A stretch of DNA of 64,000 nt from NCBI GenBank assembly GCA_016715365.1, contig JADKAM010000004.1, positions 186,001-250,000 on the forward strand. The letters run 5' to 3'. The DNA is from Chitinophagaceae bacterium (GTDB lineage: Bacteria > Bacteroidota > Bacteroidia > Chitinophagales > Chitinophagaceae). The notes under the pieces were generated by a model that saw nothing but the letters and a program-made list of their open reading frames with translations, was not told where the DNA came from and searched no databases. Of the stretch, positions 42,113 through 51,915 are shown piece by piece. The first letter of the stretch is position 1; each line of letters begins with the position of its first letter. Position numbers and translations under genes: made by a program.

Positions 42113-45100
42113 TTGAAGCTTAAGAAGCTATACTTATTCCTGCTGTTTATTTTGATTGTGCAGTTCCTTCCTGCACAAATAAATCCGCCGTCACTTTCCA
42201 ATCTTCGTAAAAAAACAATCAGTACCAAAGATCAGACTGTGAAACTCGATTCTTTAAGCCTGATTCCCGGTTCGGTTGTTATAGAAGGTGTTTCTCCATA
42301 CTACTATAAAGTGGATGAAGTAAACGGAACCATTACCTGGCTGGACAAACCAAACCGGGAAAATGTAACAGTTACCTACCGGATATTTCCGTATAAATTA
42401 AATGCGGTTGTAAGGCATTTAAATTACGACAGCATCCGCAATAATTTTTTAAGCAATAATGCATTTACGTTAAAGGTTGGTTCAAGACAAACCAACCCGT
42501 TAATGGATTTTGGTAACATAAAATCGGAGGGAAGTTTTGGCCGTGGTATTTCTTTTGGTAACAGCCAGGATGCTGTGGTAAGCAGCAGCATGAATTTGCA
42601 ATTGAATGGTTTTATTGGTGATAGCCTGGAGTTGACTGCAGCCATAACGGATAACAATATTCCCATACAACCTGATGGGAATACACAGGATCTGCGTGAT
42701 TTTGACCGCATATACCTGCAGGTAAAGAAAAAAGGATGGCAGGCAAATTTTGGCGATATCGATATTCGCCAAAGCAAAAGTTATTTTCTTAATTTTTATA
42801 AGAGATTGCAGGGTGTTTCTTTTATCACAGATAATAAGATCACTAAAAATATTTCCAATTCGCTTTTGGTGAGTGGAGCAATTGCCAAAGGAAAATTTAC
42901 CAGAAACCAGTTAACACCTTTTGAAGGAAACCAGGGCCCGTACCGGCTTACAAGCCCCAATTTAGAACTGTATTTTGTAATACTGGCCGGAACGGAAAGG
43001 GTATATATGGATGGCGAATTACTGAAACGTGGCGAGGATCAGGATTATATCATTAATTATAATACGGCTGAATTAACCTTTACGCAAAAAAGACTTGTTA
43101 CAAAAGATAAGCGGATACAGGTGGAGTTTGAATATGCCGACCGCAATTTTTTAAACTCGCAGATCTATGCAAGCGATGAAATAAATTTCAAAAACAAATT
43201 TTTTCTGAACATTGGCTTTTACAATAATTCCGATGCAAAAAATTCATCTATAAACCAGGTGCTGGATGCCAAACAAAAACAGTTTTTAGCTGATATCGGC
43301 GATGGTGTAGATTCGGCATACTACGAAAATGCAGTAAGAGATACACTGAGCGCCAATAAAATATTGTACAAAAAAATTGATACTTTGTATAATGGTACCC
43401 TGCATGATTCCATTTTTGTTTTTTCAAACAACCCCAATGATATACTGTATAATTTAAGCTTTACCTACCTGGGCCCCGGCAGAGGAAATTATACAGTGTT
43501 GCAAAGTGCCACAAATGGAAAGGTTTTTGGCTGGGTACAGCCCGATGCAAACAATAATAAACAGGGAGATTATGCCCCGGTTCTCTTGCTGATATCGCCT
43601 AAAAAACAACAGTTAATTACCATTGGCGGCGAATATGTTTTTAACCCAAAAACAAGACTTAAGGCTGAAGTAGCCATGAGTAATTATGATATCAATCTTT
43701 TTTCAAGTAAAGATAAAAGTAACGACAGGGCCTTTGCCACCAAGCTGCAGTTTATTAAAGACGCTGCCAGGATCAACTTATTAAAAAAGCCGGTACTGAT
43801 GCAGACAAAACTGGGTTATGAATTTGTACAAGGCAGGTTCAGGCCTATAGAGCGTTTGAGAAATATTGAATTTCTCCGAGACTGGAGCTTGCCTTACGAT
43901 ATAAGTCTTGCTGATGAACACATCATTAATGCAGGAGTAAAGTTTGCAGACACATCCGGAAATCTTGTTCAGTATGATGTAACAAATTATAACCGCAGTG
44001 ATAAGTATAATGGTCTGCGCCATACGGTAAACACGTACAATAGTTACAAGGGCTGGAAACTTACGAACCAGTTTATTGTAACCACCATTAACAATCCGGT
44101 GCAACAGGGAACTTTTGTACGGCCAACTGTTGACCTTAAAAAAGAACTGAGCCGCTTAAGAAAAATGCAGGTTGGTATTAAGTATAACAGTGAAAGCAAT
44201 AAATTGAAAGATAAGAAAAGTGACACTTTAAATGCTTTCAGTTATGCATTTAGTGTATGGGAACTGTATGTAAGATCGAATCCTGAAAAAGCAAACAGGT
44301 GGGGCGTTTCCTACTTTTCCAGAACAGATCACCTTCCTACAAAAGATAAGCTTGAAAGAGCAGACAGAAGTGATAATTATAATTTATTTACCGATCTGCT
44401 TAAGAGTGAAAAGCACCAGTTTAAATTAAATCTAACCTATCGTAAACTGCATATTTTTAACAGTACCATCAGCAGGCAAAAAGCAGATGAAAGCCTGTTG
44501 GGCAGGGCAGAATATTACGTGAATGAATTGAAAGGCTTTGTAGTGGGTAATGTGCTGTACGAGCTTGGTTCGGGCCAGGAGCAAAAAAGGGAGTACACTT
44601 TTGTGGAAGTGCCGGCAGGGCAGGGAGAATACACCTGGATTGATTATAACAACAATGGGATTCCGGAACTCAACGAATTTGAGATCGCCATTTTCCAGGA
44701 TCAGAAAAAATACATCAGGGTATTTACGCCCAGTAACCAGTACGTAAAAGCAAATTATGTACAGTTCAATTATAGTTTTACACTCAATCCCAAAGCCATT
44801 TTAAAACCAAACGTTACCGGCTTTAAGAAAATCTTAGCCCGTTCCAGTACCAGTTCTGCTTTGCAGATAAATAAGAAAGACATCAGCACCGGAACTTTTC
44901 AGTTTAATCCCTTCACCAGTAAATTGGTAGATACAACATTGATAACATTGAATTCTTTTTTATCAAACACGTTGTTCTTTAACCGCAGCAATATAAAATG
45001 GGGTTTCGATGTAACGCACAGTATCAGCAACGGAAAATCTTTACTGAGTTATGGAGTTGAAAGCCGCAAGCTTCGCAATCTGGTTGGAAAACTAAGGTGG

Positions 45101-45607
45101 AATATAAATCGCAGCTTTGTAACCACGCTCAGTTATAAGCAGATAAAAAATGTATTAAATACCACCGGGCCAAAATTTGATAACCGCAATTACCTGGTGC
45201 TGCAAAACATATTGGAGCCATCATTATCTTATGTACATAAAACCAGTTTAAGGGCAACTATAACCTATGCTTATGGGAAAAAAAGAAATACCATTGATTC
45301 GCTGGAAGCGGCAACCAATCATGTTCTATCGGCAGATGTACGTTACAATATTCTGAGTAGCAGTACACTTAATGCAAGGTTTTCGCTTAACCAGATAAGC
45401 TATAAAGGGTATTCCGGTTCTGCAAATACAACCGTTGGTTATATATTGCTGGATGGATTATTACCCGGTAAAAATTATTTATGGAACCTGGAATTTACAA
45501 AGCGGCTTGCTGGTAATATTGAAATGAGTGTTCAGTATGAAGGTCGTAAACCGGAAGCTGCAAGAACGGTACATATCGGCAGGGCATCCATCAGGGCTAT
45601 TTTTTAA
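42113..45607 (+). CDS. Large outer-membrane beta-barrel protein, unknown
   Basis: 1164 residues from a TTG start at 42113, which gives a clean signal peptide (KLKKLYLFLLFILIVQFLPAQ). No ATG is near. The body is rich in alternating strands to the C-terminus, which ends in an aromatic residue (SIRAIF) as barrels do. An N-terminal part has GVSPYYYKVDEVNGTITW; GEDQDYIINYNTAELTF at about 300-325 recalls short motifs of the T9SS translocon protein SprA, but overall identity is not claimed. Single gene between divergent and convergent neighbours. Confidence 0.65.
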   Translation: MKLKKLYLFLLFILIVQFLPAQINPPSLSNLRKKTISTKDQTVKLDSLSLIPGSVVIEGVSPYYYKVDEVNGTITWLDKPNRENVTVTYRIFPYKLNAVVRHLNYDSIRNNFLSNNAFTLKVGSRQTNPLMDFGNIKSEGSFGRGISFGNSQDAVVSSSMNLQLNGFIGDSLELTAAITDNNIPIQPDGNTQDLRDFDRIYLQVKKKGWQANFGDIDIRQSKSYFLNFYKRLQGVSFITDNKITKNISNSLLVSGAIAKGKFTRNQLTPFEGNQGPYRLTSPNLELYFVILAGTERVYMDGELLKRGEDQDYIINYNTAELTFTQKRLVTKDKRIQVEFEYADRNFLNSQIYASDEINFKNKFFLNIGFYNNSDAKNSSINQVLDAKQKQFLADIGDGVDSAYYENAVRDTLSANKILYKKIDTLYNGTLHDSIFVFSNNPNDILYNLSFTYLGPGRGNYTVLQSATNGKVFGWVQPDANNNKQGDYAPVLLLISPKKQQLITIGGEYVFNPKTRLKAEVAMSNYDINLFSSKDKSNDRAFATKLQFIKDAARINLLKKPVLMQTKLGYEFVQGRFRPIERLRNIEFLRDWSLPYDISLADEHIINAGVKFADTSGNLVQYDVTNYNRSDKYNGLRHTVNTYNSYKGWKLTNQFIVTTINNPVQQGTFVRPTVDLKKELSRLRKMQVGIKYNSESNKLKDKKSDTLNAFSYAFSVWELYVRSNPEKANRWGVSYFSRTDHLPTKDKLERADRSDNYNLFTDLLKSEKHQFKLNLTYRKLHIFNSTISRQKADESLLGRAEYYVNELKGFVVGNVLYELGSGQEQKREYTFVEVPAGQGEYTWIDYNNNGIPELNEFEIAIFQDQKKYIRVFTPSNQYVKANYVQFNYSFTLNPKAILKPNVTGFKKILARSSTSSALQINKKDISTGTFQFNPFTSKLVDTTLITLNSFLSNTLFFNRSNIKWGFDVTHSISNGKSLLSYGVESRKLRNLVGKLRWNINRSFVTTLSYKQIKNVLNTTGPKFDNRNYLVLQNILEPSLSYVHKTSLRATITYAYGKKRNTIDSLEAATNHVLSADVRYNILSSSTLNARFSLNQISYKGYSGSANTTVGYILLDGLLPGKNYLWNLEFTKRLAGNIEMSVQYEGRKPEAARTVHIGRASIRAIF

Positions 45608-45711
45608 GCTGTCAGGCCATTACAAAAGGAGTTGCAACTAATAATTTTTGGATATTAAAATGCCTGGCTTTGAAAAGTTACTTTTAATGGCCAGACACTT
45701 AATGGTATCTT

Positions 45712-46716
45712 TTAACCAAACAACCATCCTTTTTTCAAATTGCTGATTCCTTCGCCAATCTTAAATCCATTATTGTATACTTCAATTTTATAATCACCTT
45801 TTTCAAAATTGATATTTTGTTTCCAGTCGATAGTTACGGGCTGGCGTTGGCCCTGGGTATAGTTTATATCAATTTTTTGGGTATAATGTTTCTCTTCCCC
45901 ATTCCTGGTGCTGAATTTGCCGGATCCAAGAGCTTCTGCAGCAAGCGGTTTGCCATCAGGCCCGGTAATACAAACGAAAATGTTTTTAGTACCCGATTGA
46001 GCAACCCTGTTCTCATCTATATCAAACGTAATTCGGAGTTTATCAACTTTTTTTGCAGTGCTTGTTTTCTTTTCTTTGCCACTTTTTGTTTCATCAATAC
46101 CTAATATAGAAAAATTGGAAGCATGCAGGGTAGTGGCTATATCGATCACTTCTTCTTTTTCTTTTATTACAGTGGTAACCGAGTCGTAATCTTTCTGAAC
46201 TTTATCACGCTCTTTAATTACTGTATTCTTTTCCTGGGTAAGCACCAGTTTTTCTCCCTTCAATGTTTCAACCTGCGATTTATAGCCTGCTATATCAGTA
46301 TGTAAAGATGCGATCAAACCCTTTGCCTCGGCCAGTTCCTGTTCTGTAGCACCAACTTTCGACAGTAACAGCTGTATCCTGTTTCTTTTTTCTGCGATCT
46401 CACGGTCTCTTTTAGAAATAGTGCTGTCCTTGCTGTGCATCATGTTGGCACTGCTGGTCTTAATCATGTCGTAAAGCCTGGTGGCATCTTCCAGTTCTTT
46501 TTGTAATTGGTCTCTTTGAGAGGATGTGTTGGTAATTACCAGCTCTTTTTGCTGAAAGGTTTGCTCGGTTTTACTCTTAAGCCATATAATATATCCCCAG
46601 CTGCCTAATAATGCAATAACAAGGCCGGCAATTAAATAATTACGCCATTTGTTTTGCGGTTGAGGAACTGCAGGCTGCACCAGCTTTTCTGTAACAGGAT
46701 AGTTTTCGAAACTCAT
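45712..46716 (-). CDS. Single-pass membrane protein with long coiled coil
   Basis: 334 residues. A cytoplasmic 24-residue tail, one membrane helix at about 28-47, then about 150 residues of heptad-rich coiled coil (QRDQLQKELEDATRLY ... KGEKLVLTQEKNTVIKERDKVQ), then a C-terminal beta domain (KVDKLRITFDIDENRVAQSGTKNIFVCITGPDGKPL, FEKGDYKIEVYNNGFKIGEG). The end domain looks like an extracytoplasmic Ig-type fold. I do not recognise the family. A TAATTTTG box (46785-46792) lies upstream. Confidence 0.65.
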   Translation of the reverse strand: MSFENYPVTEKLVQPAVPQPQNKWRNYLIAGLVIALLGSWGYIIWLKSKTEQTFQQKELVITNTSSQRDQLQKELEDATRLYDMIKTSSANMMHSKDSTISKRDREIAEKRNRIQLLLSKVGATEQELAEAKGLIASLHTDIAGYKSQVETLKGEKLVLTQEKNTVIKERDKVQKDYDSVTTVIKEKEEVIDIATTLHASNFSILGIDETKSGKEKKTSTAKKVDKLRITFDIDENRVAQSGTKNIFVCITGPDGKPLAAEALGSGKFSTRNGEEKHYTQKIDINYTQGQRQPVTIDWKQNINFEKGDYKIEVYNNGFKIGEGISNLKKGWLFG

Positions 46717-46784
46717 TATTATGGTTTTTTTAGCAGAGAAATGCAGAATCAGCTTAGGATAAAGCTGTAAACTGATCTTCCGTC

Positions 46785-46792
46785 CAAAATTA
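46785..46792 (-). promoter_or_regulatory. -7 box TAATTTTG
   Basis: Reverse-strand match to TAnnTTTG 68 nt upstream of the ATG at 46716. The remainder of the 240-nt divergent gap holds the holA promoter and nothing else clear. Confidence 0.4.
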
Positions 46793-46944
46793 TGCCAAAG
46801 ATAAAATTCATTTAAACAACGCTTTCAACAGCAGCGTTATTGCTGTGTTAAAAACTTTAAGGTTGCCAACCAGTATTAAAGAGCCTGCTGCAAAAAAAAT
46901 AGCCTGGCAAGCTTGGCATTCCATTAACTCAATGTGCTATGTAT

Positions 46945-46952
46945 TATCTTTG
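46945..46952 (+). promoter_or_regulatory. -7 box TATCTTTG four nt before holA ATG
   Basis: Perfect TAnnTTTG followed by AACT and the ATG at 46957; predicts a leaderless mRNA. Confidence 0.55.
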
Positions 46953-46956
46953 AACT

Positions 46957-47961
46957 ATGAGTGCAGAAAAAATCATAAGTGAATGGCAGAAGAAGGTTTT
47001 TAAAAATATTTACTGGCTGGAGGGAGAAGAGGATTATTATATTGATAGGGTAGTGGATTATGCCGAACACAAAATTCTGGATGAGGCAGAAGCCGGGTTT
47101 AATTTAACGGTGTTTTACGGCAAAGATGCCGACTGGGCGGCTGTTGTAAATGCCTGTAAACGATATCCCATGTTTGCCGAACGACAGGTGGTTTTGCTGA
47201 AAGAAGCCCAGCAGATGAAAGATATTGATAAGCTGGAAAGTTATGTGGAGAACCCGTTAAGTTCAACCATTTTTGTAGTTGCACATAAAACCAAAACACT
47301 TGATAAAAGAGGGAAACTTTACAAAGCACTTAAAAAATCGGCCGAGATATTTACTTCGGAAAAAGTAAAAGATTATAAACTGCAGGAATGGATCGGGGAA
47401 TATGTAAAATCGCAGGGATATAAAATAAATGCAAAAGCCATCAGTCTTTTAGATGAGCATTTGGGAAACGATTTGAACCGCATTGTGAATGAGATTGAAA
47501 AGCTTGCATTAAACCTAAAAGGCAAAAAGGAAATTACAGAAGATGATATTGAGCGGTATATCGGCATCAGCAAAGAGTACAATGTTTTTGAGCTGCAGGC
47601 TGCCATTGCAAAAAAAGACCTGGCCAAAGCCATAAAGATCATCCAGTATTTCGAGGGCAACCCCAAAGCAGGGCCCATACAGATGGTGCTGCCGGCATTG
47701 TATGCCAGCTTTAGTAAAGTTTATACTGTTTTTGGAATGAGCGACCGCAGCGAAGCCGCCCTGAAACCACATTTTTATTTTAACAGCAGTGCGGTAAAAA
47801 ATGCCCTGGAAACCATCAATAATTATGGCTATGATGGAATAGAACGCATCTTATTATTGCTGCATCATTACAATTTAAAAGGAGTGGGGGTGGGCGATAC
47901 CGGAACTTCGGATGCTTCGCTGATGAAGGAGATGGTGGTGAAAATGGTGGCAAGGAGTTAG
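46957..47961 (+). CDS. holA: DNA polymerase III subunit delta
   Basis: 334 residues. Part of the clamp loader; it opens the beta clamp. Landmarks are IYWLEGEEDYYIDRVVDY, the FNLTVFYGKDADW strand, VVLLKEAQQMKDIDKLESYVENP, LDEHLGNDLNRIVNEIEKLAL and the C-terminal helical domain with FELQAAIAKKDLAKAIKII. Convergent with ribF; the gap 47962-48100 has a weak hairpin and T-run near 47973-48007. Confidence 0.95.
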   Translation: MSAEKIISEWQKKVFKNIYWLEGEEDYYIDRVVDYAEHKILDEAEAGFNLTVFYGKDADWAAVVNACKRYPMFAERQVVLLKEAQQMKDIDKLESYVENPLSSTIFVVAHKTKTLDKRGKLYKALKKSAEIFTSEKVKDYKLQEWIGEYVKSQGYKINAKAISLLDEHLGNDLNRIVNEIEKLALNLKGKKEITEDDIERYIGISKEYNVFELQAAIAKKDLAKAIKIIQYFEGNPKAGPIQMVLPALYASFSKVYTVFGMSDRSEAALKPHFYFNSSAVKNALETINNYGYDGIERILLLLHHYNLKGVGVGDTGTSDASLMKEMVVKMVARS

Positions 47962-48100
47962 TAAGTGTCGGGACGCCGAAAGCGGCCTGAATCGTATGAT
48001 TTTTTTTGTACCCGGCAATATTTCTTTGTGCAGCTTTAGTGGCGTCGCACTCTTGTACACTAAATCTTTTTTGAGCTTTTATTGTGTTACCTGATTTTCA

Positions 48101-49024
48101 TCACAAACAAGCTAAACTATCTTCCTTGTCTTTATGCAACTGCGTTTTTAAAGCTTCTAAACCATCAAACTTTACTTCGCCACGTAAATATTTTTTCACC
48201 ATAACTCTTATCTTCTGACCGTAAATCTCTTTGTCAAAATCAAAAATATTCACTTCGGTAACCCGTACTTTTCCATTAACCGTTGGCCTGAAACCTATAC
48301 TCATCATGCCTTTATAGGTTTTGCCTTCTACTGTACCATACACGGAATAAATACCATCTCCCAGGGCAATTTTCTCTTCATCAGTACTTTTTAAATTGGC
48401 AGTTGGGTAACCAATGGTACGGCCGATCTTATCGCCATGAAAGACTTCTCCCTCAAAGAAAAATTCATAGCCCAGTAAATTATTGGCTTCCTCAATATTG
48501 CTTTGCAGAATTGCATTACGGATATTGGTGCTGCTTACTTTAATGGTATTGAGTATGTGTTCGGGTATTTCTTTCAGTCTGTAATTATAAGCAACAGCTT
48601 TTGCTTCCATCAGTTTAAAATCGCCGCTGCGTTCTTTTCCAAAGCGGTGGTCGTACCCAATGATGATGGTATGTGGCTTGAATTTTTCAACCAGAAAATC
48701 CTGTATATATTCTTCGGCCGTCTGGCTGGCAAAGTAATCGGTGAAGGGGACGATGACCAGGTGATCAATGCCCGTTTTTTCCAGCAATTCAATCCTTTCA
48801 GTTAAGGTGTTTATCAGCCTTACACCGGTAATTACCGACGAAACCACTTTGCGTGGATGGGGATGAAAAGTAATGATGACCGACTCTCCCTTGGCTTTGG
48901 CAGCTTCTTCTTTTAAATGATCAATTATTTGCCTGTGGCCCAGATGAACCCCGTCGAAAGTACCAATGGTGATGACGGCATTTGTAAACCGGGGCAGATT
49001 ATTTATATCGCGGTGTATTTGCAT
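48101..49024 (-). CDS. ribF: Bifunctional riboflavin kinase/FAD synthetase
   Basis: 307 residues from ATG 49024. It converts riboflavin to FMN and FMN to FAD. N-terminal FAD synthetase: VITIGTFDGVHLGHRQII and IIIGYDHRFGKERSGDF; ISSTNIR-like VSSTNIRNAI. C-terminal riboflavin kinase: FEGEVFHGDKIGRTIGYPTANL. An in-frame ATG at 49039 lies inside the TACATTTG promoter box (49037-49044), so 49024 is the real start. Confidence 0.95.
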   Translation of the reverse strand: MQIHRDINNLPRFTNAVITIGTFDGVHLGHRQIIDHLKEEAAKAKGESVIITFHPHPRKVVSSVITGVRLINTLTERIELLEKTGIDHLVIVPFTDYFASQTAEEYIQDFLVEKFKPHTIIIGYDHRFGKERSGDFKLMEAKAVAYNYRLKEIPEHILNTIKVSSTNIRNAILQSNIEEANNLLGYEFFFEGEVFHGDKIGRTIGYPTANLKSTDEEKIALGDGIYSVYGTVEGKTYKGMMSIGFRPTVNGKVRVTEVNIFDFDKEIYGQKIRVMVKKYLRGEVKFDGLEALKTQLHKDKEDSLACL

Positions 49025-49036
49025 AGTTAAGAAGTG

Positions 49037-49044
49037 CAAATGTA
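49037..49044 (-). promoter_or_regulatory. -7 box TACATTTG of ribF
   Basis: Reverse-strand perfect TAnnTTTG, 12 nt before ATG 49024; it decides the ribF start. Confidence 0.55.
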
Positions 49045-49081
49045 GTTGATAATTGAAAATGGTTTATTCACAATTCGCAAT

Positions 49082-49089
49082 TAGTTTTG
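49082..49089 (+). promoter_or_regulatory. -7 box TAGTTTTG four nt before purM ATG
   Basis: TAGTTTTG, CAGC, ATG 49094; same arrangement as 7026. An ATTCACA/ATTCGCA 7-mer pair at 49066-49079 precedes it. Confidence 0.55.
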
Positions 49090-49093
49090 CAGC

Positions 49094-50275
49094 ATGAGTT
49101 TGTATAATAAAAGGGGCGTATCTGCCCAAAAAGAAGAAGTGCATGCTGCTGTTAAAAACCTCGACCATGGTTTGTATCCTCATGCGTTTTGCAAAGTGTA
49201 CCCCGATTTTTTGGGTGGCGATGATGATTTTGTAAACATCATGCACGCTGATGGCGCCGGTACCAAAAGCATACTGGCTTATTTATACTGGAAAGAAACC
49301 GGCGATATTTCTGTCTGGAAAGGCATTGCCCAGGATGCCATTGTAATGAACCTCGATGACCTTTTGTGTGTGGGGATTTATGATAATATCGTATTCAACA
49401 GTACCATCGACCGTAACAAAAACCTGATTCCAGGAGAAGTGCTGGAACAGGTTATTAACGGCTCCCAGGAATTATTTGACCAGTTAAAAAGCTTTGGGGT
49501 AAACATACATTACCTGGGTGGCGAAACAGCCGATGTGGGTGATGTGGTGCGTACAGTTGCTGTTAACGGTACCATGACCAGTCGCTGGCCAAAAAATAAG
49601 ATCATCAGCAATGAAAAAATAAAAGCAGGTGATGTAATTGTTGGTTTTGCCAGTTACGGACAATCAACTTATGAAACCGCCTACAACAGCGGACTTGGCA
49701 GTAACGGGTTAACCAGCGCCCGGCATGATGTATTGAGTAAATTTTATGCTGAAAATTTTAAAGAGAGTTTCGATAATAATCTTTCAGATGATGTTGTTTA
49801 CATTGGAAAACAGAAATTAACAGACAGCATCACACTCACGACTCACGATTCACCACTCACGACAACCATCGGCAAACTCATTTTAAGCCCTACCAGAACT
49901 TACGCACCCGTAATGAAGGGCTTGCTGGAAAATCATTTTGATAAAATACACGGCCTTATCCATTGCAGCGGCGGCGGACAAACCAAATGCATGAAATACC
50001 TGCCCGGTAATTTCAGGATAATAAAAGATAATTTATTTGATGCCCCGGAGATCTTCAACATCATTAAAGCAAACAGCGGCAGCAACAATAAAGAAATGTA
50101 CGAAGTGTTTAACATGGGCTGCCGCCTGGAAATTTATTGCGATGCAGCCGATGCTGAAACGATGATTGCAGCTGCAACTGAATTTGGTATTGCGGCGCAG
50201 GTTATTGGCAGAGTAGAGGATAGTGAGAAGAAAGAATTGGTGATTAAACTGAAGGATGAGGAGATTAGGTATTAG
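49094..50275 (+). CDS. purM: Phosphoribosylformylglycinamidine cyclo-ligase (AIR synthetase)
   Basis: 393 residues, longer than the usual 340-350 of many bacteria. It makes aminoimidazole ribotide in purine synthesis. The two PurM halves show HADGAGTKS, DAIVMNLDDLLCVG, HYLGGETADVGD, LSPTRTYAPV and HCSGGGQTK. Between residues about 247 and 257 the coding sequence contains a 7-nt-period array (49833-49863) that reads LTTHDSPLTTT in frame. This probably makes a surface loop and is unusual for an enzyme gene. Confidence 0.93.
   Translation: MSLYNKRGVSAQKEEVHAAVKNLDHGLYPHAFCKVYPDFLGGDDDFVNIMHADGAGTKSILAYLYWKETGDISVWKGIAQDAIVMNLDDLLCVGIYDNIVFNSTIDRNKNLIPGEVLEQVINGSQELFDQLKSFGVNIHYLGGETADVGDVVRTVAVNGTMTSRWPKNKIISNEKIKAGDVIVGFASYGQSTYETAYNSGLGSNGLTSARHDVLSKFYAENFKESFDNNLSDDVVYIGKQKLTDSITLTTHDSPLTTTIGKLILSPTRTYAPVMKGLLENHFDKIHGLIHCSGGGQTKCMKYLPGNFRIIKDNLFDAPEIFNIIKANSGSNNKEMYEVFNMGCRLEIYCDAADAETMIAAATEFGIAAQVIGRVEDSEKKELVIKLKDEEIRY
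49833..49863. repeat. 7-nt-period array inside purM
   Basis: Four 7-mers of type (G/C)A(C/T)TCAC plus a partial, within the purM frame. The same style elsewhere in the window lies outside genes. Confidence 0.75.
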
Positions 50276-50283
50276 ACTGAAAA

Positions 50284-50316
50284 GCGTTGCCAACCTTTTA
50301 AAGGTTGGCAACGCTG
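50284..50316. terminator. Palindromic terminator between purM and the TonB-like gene
   Basis: A near-perfect 33-nt palindrome (AGCGTTGCCAACC with GGTTGGCAACGCT) sits in the 50-nt convergent gap; it can form on either strand. Confidence 0.75.
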
Positions 50317-50325
50317 CCACAACTT

Positions 50326-51915
50326 TTATTCTTCAATCACAAATGTGATGGGTTGTTTTTTATAAGCATTTACTTTTCTTCCATTTTGCACGGCAGGCTG
50401 CCATTTGGGTGCATTTTTGATTACTTCAATACAATGCAGGGCTGTTTTAGTACCTGCATAATTTTCGGTAGTCACATCAGATACGGTACCATCTGTGTGT
50501 ACAATAAATTTAACAACGACTTTATATATTCCTGCTTTCCAGCCTTCATCAACAGGAGTAATGGCCTTTAAGTTTGCAATCAGGTATTTTCTCCATGCAT
50601 CCTGGCCTCCGGTAAATTCGGGGTTTTGTTCTACTTGTGTAAATATTTTATCATCTTGCTGTACCTGCTGTCCAAGTATGAATTTTTGTTTTTCTATTTC
50701 TTTATGCAAATTCAGTGCTTCCAGGTTTTTACCTGCCATAGAACTTGCTGATGTATTGTTAAATCCAACAATAAATACCGGGGGGTTAGTCATTTTTTTA
50801 ACAACCCCATATTGATCGGTGTACATGACATTATCGAAAACCAATTTTGCATCATCCTCACATTGATTAATGTATTTTGATGCTGGTAATAGGGAATTTG
50901 AATTTAGTGTTATCATCACTACATTCTTGTCAAATCCGGGGCCTTGAAGATAAAGTGTACCACTAACTAATTTATATCCGGTACTCAGACTTATTTCTTT
51001 AACAGATTTCAAATAATCAGATTGTATTCTGCCACCACTGGTAACACCTAGTTTCAAGATAGGATCACCATTAGGATTCATTTCACTCGCTCGATTTGAA
51101 TTATCATTTTCTGAAAACCTGATCACACTACCATTTGTGTAGGTAACTTCAAAAGCGCCATCGGCACCCTGTTTCCCATATTTTGCAACGGCTTCTGATC
51201 TTTTTAACCATTTTACATATACTTTCTCAGCAATTATTTTATCAATATCTGCATTTGCAGTTTTGCCTTTGCCAATAATTTTTCCGTTAACTACATACAA
51301 TGCATTTTCAGTATCTGCTGCATCGCCGGAAATTCTTTGCAGCTCGGTTTTTCTTTTCAATTCTTCAGGAAAAGCAGGGTCGGTAATATCTGGCAATCTT
51401 TTAGCTATAAATTCAAAACTGTTAATGATTTTTGAATCTCCAATTTTTCTCAAAGTAATAATAGTTTTTCCCGGCTTACTTACCCTGGCAATATAATTAT
51501 TACCATTGCTGCCGGTTAGAGAGCCGTTCGAAATTTCTAAGACCAGATCTTTCTCTTTAATGCCGGTTGCATATGCCATTATTGGATTATTAATGCCAAT
51601 ATATAGTACACCTTTAACGCTCGTTGAAACAGTTGATTCTTTTTGGGGATCATTTGTTTGTAATGTTGGATCAAATTGTGGCGGCGGAGGCGGCGGTGGG
51701 GGCGGTGCAATTATATCTGCCTTAAATACTTCTTCCTGTGTCATAATTAGTTTGTTACCGTTTACCATCTCTACTATTGCTTTGTTATCGGTATTCCGGA
51801 TAAAAACAGATTTTATTTTTTGGCCTTTGTAAGTTGCAGCTTTACCATACATTTTGTAATAATCAAAAGTATCTGCATTGTTTCCATGGCAGTTTTTCCG
51901 GCATCTGCATCCCAC
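50326..51915 (-). CDS. C-terminal part of a broken M56 receptor gene: TonB-like end
   Basis: 529 codons open; coding character begins at about 51880 (NADTFDYYKMYGKAA). A nine-proline stretch follows, then a beta-rich part (GVLYIGINNPIMAYATGI...) that recalls GldM-type domains, and a C-terminal TonB domain (YKVVVKFIVHTDGTVSDVTTENYAG, APKWQPAVQNGRKV). Upstream, in other frames, are an amidase and an M56 domain. In Bacteroidota these often form one long protein, so this is probably the 3' piece of a frameshifted gene rather than a free protein. Confidence 0.7.
   Translation of the reverse strand: MGCRCRKNCHGNNADTFDYYKMYGKAATYKGQKIKSVFIRNTDNKAIVEMVNGNKLIMTQEEVFKADIIAPPPPPPPPPQFDPTLQTNDPQKESTVSTSVKGVLYIGINNPIMAYATGIKEKDLVLEISNGSLTGSNGNNYIARVSKPGKTIITLRKIGDSKIINSFEFIAKRLPDITDPAFPEELKRKTELQRISGDAADTENALYVVNGKIIGKGKTANADIDKIIAEKVYVKWLKRSEAVAKYGKQGADGAFEVTYTNGSVIRFSENDNSNRASEMNPNGDPILKLGVTSGGRIQSDYLKSVKEISLSTGYKLVSGTLYLQGPGFDKNVVMITLNSNSLLPASKYINQCEDDAKLVFDNVMYTDQYGVVKKMTNPPVFIVGFNNTSASSMAGKNLEALNLHKEIEKQKFILGQQVQQDDKIFTQVEQNPEFTGGQDAWRKYLIANLKAITPVDEGWKAGIYKVVVKFIVHTDGTVSDVTTENYAGTKTALHCIEVIKNAPKWQPAVQNGRKVNAYKKQPITFVIEE

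Noticed and set aside
49024..49039. Upstream ATG at 49039 for ribF
   Set aside because: It lies inside the -7 promoter box, so it cannot be on the mRNA.
50284..50316. Palindrome as a phage attachment site or dif site
   Set aside because: It lies exactly in a convergent gene gap and is best explained as a bidirectional terminator.
51506..51832. 108-codon plus-strand ORF with nine glycines
   Set aside because: It is the complement of the proline stretch of the TonB-like gene.
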